From: Deuterostichococcus epilithicus
Taxonomy: Eukaryota; Chlorophyta; Trebouxiophyceae; Prasiolales; Stichococcaceae
DNA: 64,000 bases
Assembly: GCA_033439295.1 (NCBI GenBank)
Contig: JAVTLE010000021.1
Coordinates: forward strand, 1,736,009-1,800,008
Direction of reading: 5' to 3'
How positions within the stretch are numbered: the stretch's first letter is position 1; the number at the start of each line of letters is the position of its first letter. The translations under genes and the position numbers were made by a program. The notes under the pieces were generated by a model that worked only from the letters and a program-made list of their open reading frames with translations, was not told the DNA's origin and searched no databases. Below, in pieces: positions 33,286 through 44,600 of this stretch.

Positions 33286-36200
33286 ATGGCGACCATGCGC
33301 CCCACGGGCCTGCTGGTGCTGGCTGTGCTGTGTCTTAGCACTGTACATGCGGGCCGCGCGGGCGTCACGGATGGATCAGGGGACGTAGTAGGCCGCGCCG
33401 GCCGCTCGACGCTCGCCGCCCCCAACACTGAGGCGCAAACGGTGAGCACCCGTCTCGTTATATCATATCGAGCCGTTCCTTCCGTGCTGCTGCGACTCAG
33501 GGCGTCGTAGCCCACCGCGTCAGGCTTGCTCACGTGCCGCTCATGGCCGCGCTGGTCTGCCGCAATATGCCAAAGCATGACAGCGACAGACAGATGCTTA
33601 GTTTGGACTCGCTTGCTGGTGCCGGCGTCATGAATGGCGCAGCAGGTTGCCGCTTGGTCCGACCAAATGCACTCTGACACGCGCACGATAATCACGAACC
33701 GCGCGAAATCTAAATCCCGCATGCCGTCGCTGACAAACACGAGATGCATGCGAGTGAGCGATGCATGCGTATACGCGCTTGCTCAGCGCGCTCTTTTGCA
33801 TGCTCGCTCACGCACAAGTGGACGGGTCGTATGAGCCAGCTGGGCATTCCGTGCACAGCTCTCGTGCTGCTTCCCTAGGCTCACCGCTTGCAGGTCTGCT
33901 AGGATGATTTCATTGCTACAAGCATACACAGTGGCGTCGGCAGCCGTCACCAGAACCCTGAACCAACCCCTTCCCAGTCCTACTGGTTCAGGCATGTCCG
34001 ACTACCGATGCAACTGCCTGTTGAATTGACGTGCGCGCAGATGGGTTTCGGCGGAACAGCCACATCCCCCTTCCGGCCGCTGCCGTACCCCAACCAGCGT
34101 GTTGCCACCTCCAGCAGCGTCGCTGCCATCGGGCAGCCGCTGGCGGTCGCGCGCACTGCGACGCAGGCGGCAGTTGTGTGCGAGGCCCTGGTCCAACTGA
34201 ATGGCAACCCGTACCAGTGCAGCTTCGGCTACTGCAACTCGCTGGGCCTCTACTTCAAGAACTGGCGAGTCCTGCTGCCTCTGGCATGGCACTCTTGGCA
34301 TGTGGGGCGCACCTGGCAAGGCTGCGGCCCTCATGTGTCGGCATGGCGGCGCAACTGCAATGTGTTGTGAGACGTCGCCGCGCCTCTGCGTCGCAGGGGA
34401 CCAGAGGTGGTGCCAACGCCCTGGCAGCTAGCAGTGTCAGCGCCCTTGTACTCGGGCGTCAGCGGCGCCTACAACCTGGACAGCGTCGCCTTTGCGAATG
34501 GTGCCATCACCGGTGCGATCCTCATATGCGTGGTCAATTCCTAGTTGGGCCACTCTATGAGCGCAGGTGCATTGCTGCATGTGAGGGTCCAGGAACATGG
34601 CTGCGGTGCGGCACGAGCCTGGTGGCGACGGCGAGGACAGGACACGGGCGTCATGCTATGACCTTGTCTGACATGCAGGCACCGCCGGCCAGAGCTGGCA
34701 GGCGCTGCAGCCCAACGGCGCCGGTAACGGCATTAATCTGGGCTTTCAGCTGGGGACCTCGTCCTCAGACCCGGCCAGCTTCATGCCCACGCTGGTGTCG
34801 ATCAATGGCGGCGCGTGCGCCATCAACACAGTGTGGGGCGCCACGGCTCCCAACTTGCCGCCGCAGCCGCCCAGCCCGCCCAGCCCGCCGCCCAGCCCTC
34901 CGCCGCCGCCGGGCCCCCGCAGCCACCGGGCCCTGCGCCGCCCAGCCCCCCACTGCCACCCTCCCCCCCTCCCCNCCGNCACCGCCCCCCGCCCCTCCGT
35001 GAGATTTTCTCTGCGCTCGGACTGTTGAGTAGGCTTTGACGAGCCTGCAGCAGTCGTCACAAGTGTTGATACCTTCTTGAGACATGGGAACGACTCCCCC
35101 TACTGCTTGGCATCATGCAGTGGCGTTTTCGTGCACAGGTACGTCGTGCCTGGCAGCCCGCTGGTGGCGGCACAGCCGGTGTCTGTGTCGGGCACCAAGA
35201 TCATTGGCGTTGATGGCAACGAGGTGCAACTCAAGGGCATCAACTACTTCGGCTTCGAAAATGGCAACACTGCGCCTGATGGCATCTGGCAGGTAACAAC
35301 AGAAGGGATGTCGGATTGTTGACACAGTCAATCTCCTGGCTGTCAGCTTTTGTTAGGGTCATGCAAGGTGCTTCTCAATATTCATCGTCTGACACCCTGC
35401 ATCGCTGACCCCAGCGCCACTGATTGGGCTTTACCTGCGCTGGGCCTGCGCAGGGTGATGCGTCTATTACTCGAGACTTTGTCACGATCACCCGCCGCTT
35501 CCGGCTGCTGGGTTTCAATGCCGTCAGGCTACCATTCTCCATGGTCAGCCTGTTCACGACGCAGCCCCGCAACTTCAACGGCACTTGCAAGACCACCCCT
35601 GACGCAGACTTGCTGGCCGCAACCACTGCGCCTGGCGTTAACACCGCTGGTGAGCCTGCTGTCAATGTATTAGCAACATGAAACAGCTCTTCGGTGTTGA
35701 CAGTTGCACCTCTGTCATCCTACAACACACGCAATGTGCCTGTCATGTAATCCTCACAGCCACTAACTTCGGATTGTCAATATGACAGCCGTCAACCCGC
35801 ATCTGGGCTTTGAGCCAGCATCGCCAGCAGGCTACTGCGACTACTACTTGCCCAACGACTCCACCTTCAACCGATTCCTTTTTGTCGTCAACTTCTTTGC
35901 CCGCAACGGTTCGCAACTTTCTCTTGCCTGACACCACTGCTGCCTAATTGCTAGCAGCCTGCAGGTTGGCAGCCGGGTCTCAGGAGCCGTCCCAGGTTCT
36001 CAGCGTCCACTCACCATGTAGCCAGGCCCTTTCTGTTGATCTTGCCTGCATGGCACATACGACTGCAGCGCCACACCGCTGCTGACGCTTGTGTCCCTCT
36101 CTGGACAACAGGGTGGTACGTGCTGATTGACAACCACCTGAACAGCGACTCGACTGCATCGGACAACAAGGCCGCGTGGCTCACATATTGGGGGCGCATC

Positions 36201-39200
36201 ATGACGGCAATCAATGCAGACCCCATATCCCGCAAGTTCGTCATGTACGACATCCTGAACGAGCCCGACAGCCGCGGCATCCCGTGGGAGGCCCCCAGCG
36301 GCAAGGGCATGACCGACATGTGAGTCCTGCCTGAAAAGTGATGATCCCCAGTGATGCCGAGTTTCTTCTACGCCTCTCGCACATGATGCTGCCCAGCTTT
36401 GTTCCATTGGTTTTTAATTGTCATCGTTCTCGACGATCCGCGCTGCCTTTGCACAGGTACTTGGACATGATGGACATGGGCTACCAGATCAACCCCGACG
36501 CCGTCTACTTCGTCGAGGCACGATGTGCATGGGGCAAGATGCCTCTGCTGGCGGTCTACTTGCTGTCCGTCCGCGCTGTGCTGTGTCCTTCCCCCAGACA
36601 GCTTCCTCAATTATCTGCTGGGCCAACTTTTGACCAGCTTGTGATGTTGCGCCCGTCGCTCGTGCAGGGCTGCGCGCAGGGCAGCATCTCCGCCAACTGG
36701 GGTGACGGCTTCTCCACAGACCCCACAATATTCCCCACCGGCAGCAGCGGCAGCCCCACCCGCTTCTTCACGACGCTGCTGTCAAGACCCTATGCGTGAG
36801 GAACCCTGCACTCTCTGACTGAGGTTTTGCTGACAGTAAACCGTCACCAGCATACGCGGAATGCTTGAGACCTTGCTCAGCTGTTCACTAGCCTCGAATC
36901 ACAATTGCCTCGCAGGAACAATGTGGTGATTTCTCCGCATGTCTACCCCCCAACAATCACGGTAAGTTGCTGAGCAGTGGAATCGCCTACAGAAGATATA
37001 GCATGATTGCACCTCATTCACAGGTCTTCCAACTGCTCGCCGACTGCACAAAATCTGCATACAAGCAAATTGTATTTTGACATGCCTGTCCATGCTTTGA
37101 CGTTGGACTAATTCAAATTGGTTGTCCTGACGTGTTAGAACGCTGGCGTGGCGTACTCCGGCGACAGCCTCAACACGCGTCTGACAAAGGCGCACGGCTA
37201 CCTGAACAAGGCGCCCGGCTTCTGCACCGGCGCTGGCGGCACCGGCAGCTGCAAGACCTTCCCCATTGCAGTTGGCGAGTTTGGCACCCGCCTCACAGAC
37301 GCGCGCGACCTGCTGATGATGCCCCAGGTTCGTGTCAGCTGCGTGCCCCTCGAGTGCCTGGTCATGGCCAGCTAGCTGAGCTGCGCACATTGAGTCGTTC
37401 AGATATCTGCTGACCTGCTGCCCCGCCTCGACGAACACCAGCTGTCCCCAGTTGACACGTCAACGGAGCGGCCTGGCGTATGACGCAGTGTGCCTCACAT
37501 TGTTGTGCCTCAACCTCTATGCAGTACGCAAACTACCTAAACAACGTTGGCAACGGCGCCGACGGCGCCCATACGCCCATCACCTCCTGGTTCTGGTGGT
37601 GCTGGAACGCCAACAGCGGCGACACCGGCGGCATTGTGCGTCTGGCTCATGCCCCTCGAGAATTCATTGACTACCTGTCTTCCAAGATGAATCTGTGAAT
37701 AGTGCTGCACAGCAGAAGCATTCCTGAGCGGGCCGCACTGGCCTGGATCTAATCTCTTCACACACATATCGTCACAAGCATGCCGGTACCTTGCATAGCG
37801 AGCGAGCACTGCTGCCATTGCTGAAGGCCCTTGAGCTGCAGCTGCTGCCGTCGCAGATTGACGACGACTGGCTCACGATCCTGTGGCGCAAGCCCGCCTA
37901 CCTACAGTCCATCGGCCTGCAGCCCTTCTACGCGCGATACCAGGGTGGTGGCGCCACTGTTCCGGTGCGCTTTCAGTCTGCTGCAGAGCCCTAGGCTGAC
38001 TCAGGCACCCACCTCGCTCCCCTTTGTGCCTCCCCTTTTCGCTCTCATCGTGAGCCTGCACCATCGAGTGCTCAACCTCATAAGCCGAATTCCCGCTGAT
38101 GCAAAACCGACGCCGTCGCCCACCTTCCACAGATATCGCCAACAAACGCCCCGACAGCCCAGATCCCTGCTGCGACAGCAGCTCCCACCGTGGAGGCCAA
38201 CAAGCCTGGCACCGGCACGCCGGCTCCCACAGCAGCTCCGGTGCGCAGCTGCCCCCCGGCCCCATCACCAGTGACTGCAGCGTCCGACAACTGCCCCCGA
38301 CAATTCAAACGCTGCCCTAAAACCGAAAAGCTAGATGACCCAATCCGGACTCGCACCCACGCCATCTTCCGCAGGTAGATGCTTTGCCCTCAATTGCTGC
38401 GCCGACAGCGGCGCCCACCATAGCCCCTGATCTGACGGCAGCGCCGACAGACACGCCCACTGGTGCGCCAGCAGTGACCATGGCGCCCACAGCCTCCCCG
38501 ACAGCAGCCCCGGTGCGTGTTGCATGCCCCTTTCTCTCCATCACATCAAGGATGCTCAGCGCTTAAGCTCGCTAAAGAAGTGTTCGGACCCGCAAATCCG
38601 CATGCTTGTGCGCCAACCGCCGCTGCATCGCCTCCATAGGTAGTGCCCTCATTGCCCAAGACTGCTGGGCCCTCTGCCCAGCCTGCGGTGGTGCCCACTG
38701 CACAGCCAACAGCTCAAATTTCAGTGAAACCTACTGCGCAGCCAACAGCTGAGACTTCAGCCCAGCCAACAGGCAAATCATCAGCTCAGCCGACAGCCCA
38801 GCCAACAGAGCAGCCGACGATTGCGCCATCTGCCGTCCCGACAGCAGCACCAGCAGCCGCAGGCACCGGCATGCCAGCGCCTGGGTCCACCTTGGCGCCA
38901 GTGTGTGCAGCCTGAATTGAGAGCTACAGCCGTTTGTGAATACAACCGGCGTCTGACCACTTGCAACTGCAAAGGCACACCACTTCCGATTGTGCATTGA
39001 CCGGTGTGCCGCTTTCCTGGTCTGCAGGGCGTCGCGCAGCCAGGGTCGACGCCAATGAAGCGGCCGACCCGGCGGCCGACCCGACGACCAACGCGGAAGC
39101 CTACGCGTAAACCGACCCGGAAGCCTACTCGTAAACCGACTCGGAAGCCCACACGGCGGCCGACAAAGAAGCGGCCGACAAAGAAGCGGCCAACGAAGAA

Positions 39201-39249
39201 GCGGCCGACGAAGAGGCGGCCCACCAAGCGGCCAACAGTGCGTGGCTGA
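33286..39249 (+). CDS. Secreted GH5 glycosidase (cellulase family) with PPSPP stalk and polycationic tail
   Basis: Eighteen exons: 33286-33441, 34041-34264, 34397-34512, 34679-34998, 35139-35292, 35454-35649, 35789-35908, 36112-36319, 36457-36517, 36668-36795, 36916-36961, 37139-37327, 37525-37635, 37857-37964, 38133-38240, 38375-38512, 38640-38900 and 39028-39249; about 955 residues. Order: signal peptide (hydrophobic core LLVLAVLCLS); an unrecognised module of about 175 residues; PPSPP stalk; GH5 domain from about 273 (KIIGVDGNEVQLKGINYFGF); Ala/Gln-Pro-Thr linker; (K/R)(K/R)PT tail. Catalytic residues: acid/base Glu in YDILNEPDSRG (codon 36261-36263) and nucleophile Glu in VGEFGT (37277-37279). 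GH5 enzymes cut beta-1,4-glucans or mannans; exact substrate is unknown. Introns at 34265 and 36518 begin with GC. As printed, exon 4 is two bases short of frame, beside Ns at 34975 and 34979, which I take as assembly error. Confidence 0.85.
34853..34998 (+). repeat. PPSPP stalk of the right GH5 copy, with N bases
   Basis: Encodes PPQPPSPPSPPPSPPPPPG, then drops out of the proline frame in a C-run near 34913-34917 and again near the ambiguous bases at 34975 and 34979. The proline frame returns for PPAPP just before the donor at 34999. Low-complexity C-rich DNA of this kind is easily mis-assembled. Confidence 0.8.
38133..38900 (+). repeat. Ala/Gln-Pro-Thr mucin-like linker, three exons
   Basis: Exons 38133-38240, 38375-38512 and 38640-38900 encode APTAAPT, then AQPTAQ-type units, about 170 residues rich in Thr and Pro. 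Such linkers are usually O-glycosylated in algal extracellular proteins. The exons all begin and end in phase 0, so they can be duplicated or skipped without frameshift. Confidence 0.8.
39055..39240 (+). repeat. (K/R)(K/R)PT polycationic tandem repeat, right GH5 tail
   Basis: About 15 consecutive units: KRPTRRPTRRPTRKPTRKPT continuing as RKPT, RRPT and then KKRPT pentads, up to the TGA at 39247-39249. The nucleotide units are 12 then 15 nt. The tail has roughly 30 positive and no negative residues, suggesting binding to acidic wall polysaccharide or retention in the wall. Binding is inference. Confidence 0.9.
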
Positions 39250-39897
39250 AACCCGTCTGATCCATGATTCAGGGTTTGCAGCGCTGCAGACAGCGCCGTG
39301 AACAGCTGCCGTGCTACTGCAGCATCGGCAGCACCGTCAGGCGTCACGCGCATCATGCTGTGCGGCATAGCTGCACCGCGGTGCCATGACATGAGGAATT
39401 TGCCACTTGGCACAGCCAAGTTTCTAGGCAGGCCTTTTCGGCAGGGCCATTTGCTGACACCATTTTGTATGCAGTTGCGCTGCATCTCCTGTGCCGCCGT
39501 GAGCGCTTGCTAGGTGTAGTCGTAGCACTTGTTTTGGTATCGCTGCGTTCGTTGTCGCGTTCGCTTGACGTGTACTTAATGATTCGGAGTCGTAGAGGCT
39601 TGGTTCAGCACACTGAGTAGGACACAGAGGTATGTTTCTGAGCGACACGTAATTATTATTGCAGTGCGACTTCGAGCTTGCTTCGAAATGGTCAGCATTG
39701 CGCGCGCAGGCGCTGCCATTCAGTAATTATGTGAACTGTAAGCACACCATAGGTATTTCTCGCTGGTGTTGTGTTACAACTACCACCCACGGGCTCGTAC
39801 TGCCTCAACAATCGGCACCCGAGCGGCACACATGGCAAACGTGGAGCAAACAGCACTTTGTCCAACGTATGCATCGAGCTGTACAGGCTGCGTCGCC
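39250..39897. other. Convergent intergenic: GH5 and TsaE 3' flanks
   Basis: 648 nt between facing stop codons, AT-richer than coding DNA. Candidate green-algal TGTAA poly(A) signals are at about 39737-39741 on the plus strand for GH5 and 39774-39778 on the minus strand (seen as TTACA) for TsaE, the latter about 120 nt past the stop. No ORF of interest. Confidence 0.5.
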
Positions 39898-41213
39898 TCA
39901 GATCAGGCACCACGTCAAATTCTGGTCCTCTTCAAGGCTGCGCATGAGTTCGTCCATTCGCTCTTGCCACTTGCTGCCGTGCGGCGCCAGGCTGATGATC
40001 CGTGGCAGCTGGTCCGAGTAGTCGTCCATGTCAGCTACGTCCGCCTTGCCTGCTGCTGTGTCTGCTGGCTGCGCCTGCTGCAGCTTGCCGCCCTTCGAAG
40101 TGCGCAAACAGGACTGTTGCAGTGAAGATGACTTCAAAAGGGGCGCCCAATGCTGTAACCCGATCCAGTCATGCACCTCTGCTTCGTCGGGACGATACAG
40201 AGGCTCGGGCCGTTGACTCTGCTCAACGTTCATGCGCTCGTTATGCACCAATTAGTTGAGACGAAAACAGACACCTGTTCCAGGATGCTGATGCTGAGTG
40301 CCAGATGCTCCGGCGGGCACTGCTCGCCGAGCCGGTCCGGCCACTCCACGAGACACACTGCCTTCTGCACAGAGTCCGCCCAGCCGACGCGCTGCAGGTC
40401 CAGCGGCCTGCTCAGGCGGTACAGGTCAAAGTGGTGGATCGGCGGCCCTGCGCGTGGAGGCAAAGTCGACTTTCGCTACCTTAAGGGTCCTGCAATGCGC
40501 GCCGGCTCACATTTGGACCTGCACCGCGAGGCGGCTTACAGATGGACCGTTGTGGATGCATTCCCCTTTACTGGAAGCTGAATACAACAACTGGAAGCTG
40601 AATACAACAAAAGCAACAAAAGATTCAGGGAAGGCAGTCACCTTCCAGGTCGTCGTAGATGTTCTGCAGGAGATAGGTCGGCGATGGCACAGACATGTAG
40701 GGGTCATCGTATGCCGCGCGGACGAACTCCCGGCTGCAGCAAGGAACGACCGGCTGCATCACCTCACCTCATATGCAAGTTGGCCGAAGCACAGCTACCA
40801 GGGCTGAATGGACTGCAGACGCGCGCATGGAGTGCAGTGCTGCGCATGCTATTTCAGGGTTGCCGCGGGCACTCGCCTGAAGAAGCTTTTGCCCGCGCCG
40901 ACATCGCCATGCAAGCAGATGCAGTCGCCCTCCCGGGCGCCCTCCGCCAGCAGCTGAGCGAGTTTCTGCGTGTGTGATTCGGTGGGAGCGTACAGCCGGT
41001 GTGCTGTCTTTGGGATTTCGGCGCTGTCAGCCAGCCTGGCGTCGCTGCCCCTCGGCGGATGGCAATTGGATGCAAAACTGCAAGGCGCCAGGGGAACTGC
41101 GAGCAGCAGCACTGGATTTGTTGTATCACTTTCAAATGACTACAATCTGACTCAATGGCAGCAGCAAGCTGAACATCTCACTGCATCATGAGCGCTGCAA
41201 TCCATGCATGCAT
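39898..41213 (-). CDS. TSAE: TsaE-type ATPase of t6A tRNA modification
   Basis: Exons 41182-41213, 40877-41077, 40642-40733, 40275-40447 and 39898-40113; 714 nt, 237 residues. The P-loop HGDVGAGKS lies near residue 74. Further TsaE landmarks: SPTYLLQNIYDDLEG (switch/Asp region), HHFDLYRLSRP, and VCLVEWPDRLGE, with the C-terminal PRIISLAPHGSKWQ. In bacteria TsaE works with TsaB/TsaD to put threonylcarbamoyl on A37 of ANN-decoding tRNAs; eukaryotic nuclear copies serve organelles. The long N-terminal extension before the P-loop suggests targeting, but the first exon (ATG at 41213, 32 nt) is proposed only from phase and splice signals. The intron 40876-40734 begins with GC. The last exon could instead begin slightly downstream at another AG. 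Confidence 0.85.
40571..40610. repeat. 20-bp perfect tandem duplication in TsaE intron
   Basis: CTGGAAGCTGAATACAACAA occurs twice back to back within the intron 40448-40641. A recent slippage duplication is the simplest reading. Confidence 0.9.
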
Positions 41214-41686
41214 GCTCAAAACTTCCCCAGCGACACAAGCCGAGAATGTCATGCCTTACGCTGCAGCAACCTTCACAGAGGGATTCTACACCTTTCGCGA
41301 GTCGATTGCGGACGATCGTCTGTGGAGCGAAGTAAATTCTACGGGATCTCAGCACTTGCATGTTGCCAGCCGCATCGTCTTGCTGTGCACGCTGATATCC
41401 GGCACTTCCGAGCGCAAGCTATGATTCTTGAACCGGCAATACGTGCTTTGCTCTGCATGCCATCCAACTGGGCGAACACGCGCAATATTCCAGGGCGGAA
41501 ATGCGAAAGGCGTTTGAGGAGACCCGGTTGATGATCAGATACAGTATGATTGGACGAACCCTTTCAATCAGCAGAACGTGATGTTTCCAGCTGAGCTGTT
41601 CCCAGAATACACATCCTCATACGTCACTTCTTGCACGAGAACGCTGAGATACACCCCCTTTGGCCGACACAGTCTGCGGCTCCTCC
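41214..41686. other. Intergenic: UTP4 3' flank and TsaE promoter
   Basis: 473 nt between two leftward genes. No coding similarity, poly(A) motif or structured element was recognised. Confidence 0.5.
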
Positions 41687-44600
41687 TCATGTGCCGTAGC
41701 GGTGGCGGAACATTGGCGCCGGGACGGCGGCCCACACATCCGTCCAGTCGTGCTCCAGCAGCACAGCGGCCGCCGGCCCGGTGTACTCCAGCAGCAGGCA
41801 CGGATTGCCCAGTTTCGCCGCTCGGAAGTTGTCAACCTGTGATAAGATGGGAACGTTTGCTTGGTGGCTCTGGCCGAAGCACACAGGTGCCAGGAGCCAA
41901 ATAATTTAGCCGCATAGACGTACGGCTGCTGCCCATCCGTTGCGACCTTGTATCAGATCGAGTACTCAGGAACCTGCACCATGACCCTGCTCGGCGTTGT
42001 GAGCCGCTCACCAGAGGTGGGCACCGCTGCACCCCCTAGTGGACTTTCTCCAGCATTGTGTCATGGCATTGAGTGACAACGAAACTTTTCATTCTGTCCT
42101 ATTCCAGTCAATAACATGGAGGATGTGTTGCGCCTTCGGAAACAGCATTGGCACGAACGTTGAAACCAGTACGTACATTGGCGGCGTGCAGGGCGGCATC
42201 TTCGGGCAGCACGTGCGCCGGCTGGCGCCGCCGCTTGCGGCTGCCCGGCGTGCCAAGGTCCTTCAGCAGGTCCACGTGGCAGAAGGCATGCGGCATTGTG
42301 ATGAGCAGCGACGCCGCCTGCGACCACAACAGACAACACAGAACCTGAGAGTGAGGGAGCCTGCAGAATGGGTCAAAGTTGGCAAATGACACTCGTGGCA
42401 GATGATCACACACGTGCAGGCGAGCACGGCGGTCGATCAGTGCGAGGACAAACAGAACTGCGGGGTGTGACCGACACGACCAACCACCTGTGGCGTGGGG
42501 TCGAAAGACAGCCCCAGGATGGGGCCCGGCACGATGTCCAGGCTCTGCTGCAGCGCCTTGCCGTTGGCCGCCATCCAGGGCGTCGACCGCCGGCTTGCTG
42601 TGTCAAACAGGTGCACCGTCTTGCCGGCGGTGGCTACAGCCAGGGCGGCGCCGTCAGGACTGAACGCCAGCGCCGTGGCGGCCTCGCCAGGCACCAGCAC
42701 CCGGCCCTTGTGAGCCAGGTCTGCCAGATTGTACAGGTGGACCTGGCTGCCGCACGCCGCCGCCGCCCAGCCGCCGCTGGCGGCACACGCTGCCAGTGCC
42801 GACAACGCCGGCTGCTGCCGCTGGCGCGCCAGCGACGCCGCCTCGGTAGCGTGCAACGCGCTGCGGCTGCCTGTGCTGCACCCGCCGCCTGCTGCAGCCT
42901 CTGAAAAGCACTTGACGAGCTGCTGGCCGGCGACGTCGATGACATCGATCTGGCCGTCTGCCGCCGCAGCGAGCAGCTTGCCGTCGGGAGCGAACAGCAG
43001 CTGGTGCGCCGGCTGCGCCCCCTCTGGCAGCTGCCGCCGAACGATGCTGACCGCCTGGCTGCTCGTGCTGCCGGCTGCGGCTGCCTGCTGCAAGATGTCG
43101 AACACCCGCAGCTGGTAGGCGTCTGAGAAGGCCACGCGGCTGCCGTCCTGGGACAGTGCCGCCGCCAGGATGTGGTGGCTGCTCTTGTTGCTGATGCGCG
43201 CCAGGTGCACCGGCGCCGCGCCGTTGCCGGTGGCCTCAGACTGCAACACATAGGCACTTCAGCACTCGAGGAACTATCCATTCTTGACACCTGAGTATAG
43301 CTACGAGCTGCCTGCTGGAGCACCGGCCAGAGCTGCTCAGAACATCACCGGACAAGTTAGTGATGTCAAGCCGCCAGCGCCTCAGCACATGGGGATGCAA
43401 CATGCCCTTCGAGCTCACACCTGCTCTGCCGCAGGCAGGCGCCAAAGGTCCACGTCAGCAGCATGAGCAGACAGCAGCACGACTGCGCCACTGGTGGCGC
43501 CGCTGGCGGTGCAGGTGAGGGGCCGCTGCGGGATGCGGCACACGCGGGTGGGGTGGTGCTGCATGAAAGCGTCGCAGCTGTGCGCCAGCAGCTGCGCATC
43601 GTTGCCCCCCTGCATTTGTCAAATGCGTCAACTTGCACAGCCAGGTCACAAGAAGGCGCAGATGTCAGATGAAGAACTGCGCAGCACAGTGCCCTTCCGT
43701 GAGTGCATGAAACGAGGGCGGAGCGAAATGGTAAGCTCTGCAGAAACCGACCGGGCATGCTGAAACCCTGAGCAGCAGTGCAGACGTGGCAGTGCAGACG
43801 TGGCACGATGACGAGCTCCAGGAAGGAAACAGGTGCAGTCGTGCTGCTGAGCGCACCGACAGCAGCAGTGGCGGCTCCCCCTCAGATGCGAGCGTCAGCA
43901 GCGTGCGCACATCGTGTGAGTGTGGCCGCTTGGCTCCGACGTACAGCCACCCCTCAGCGCCTGCGCACACAACACGAGCGCTGGGCAGCAATTGCAAGCC
44001 ATGGCTTCCAACCTGCAATGGCACCCAGTCGCCTCTGCAACCTTGTGCATACTCAGCATATGCTGGCCTCGCCTCCGCCTTGCCGCAGCACGAGCTGTCC
44101 CAGGCAATCGCTTGGTGACGCAAAGTGTGCTGCTGATGGTGGTCATTTTCTGTTGAGAAGATGCATGTCTGGCGAGAAAGGTGTAGACAGGGGCCAGAAC
44201 GCCACGTGATACTTCCCTAGTCCACGCGGCGCGGCAGGCACCTGGAGCGGAGGTACTGGAGCGCTGGAAGACCGCGATGCGCGGGTCCACGCCGGCGGCG
44301 AAAACGGTGTCGCCGGCCGGCGACGCCGCCAGAGTCAGCACGTCCGCCAGGTGTTCCGAAAACTCCGCCAGCAGCGTGCCGAAGCGACCGTCCCAGAAGC
44401 GCACATGGCCGCTGCTCTCGCCGGAGACCAGCGTGCCGTCGGGCAGCACCAGCACGGCCCACACGCAGCTGTCCTTGCCTACAGCAGGGGCGCACGGGGC
44501 ATTGGCTGAGCGGCAGTGAGGCAGAGGACAGATGGATGGCAGGCCGGCGTGTTACTGGCACCAGCGGGCGTCTGACCTTCCAAGGTGCTCACAGGTCGGC

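Noticed and set aside
33108-33749. 213-codon minus-strand frame
   Set aside because: It overlaps the GH5 signal-peptide exon antisense and has no recognisable features.
38781-39485. 234-codon minus-strand frame with VGFRVGLRVG repeats
   Set aside because: It is the reverse complement of the KPT-repeat DNA; any 12-nt repeat is open on the opposite strand. The plus strand encodes the GH5 tail.
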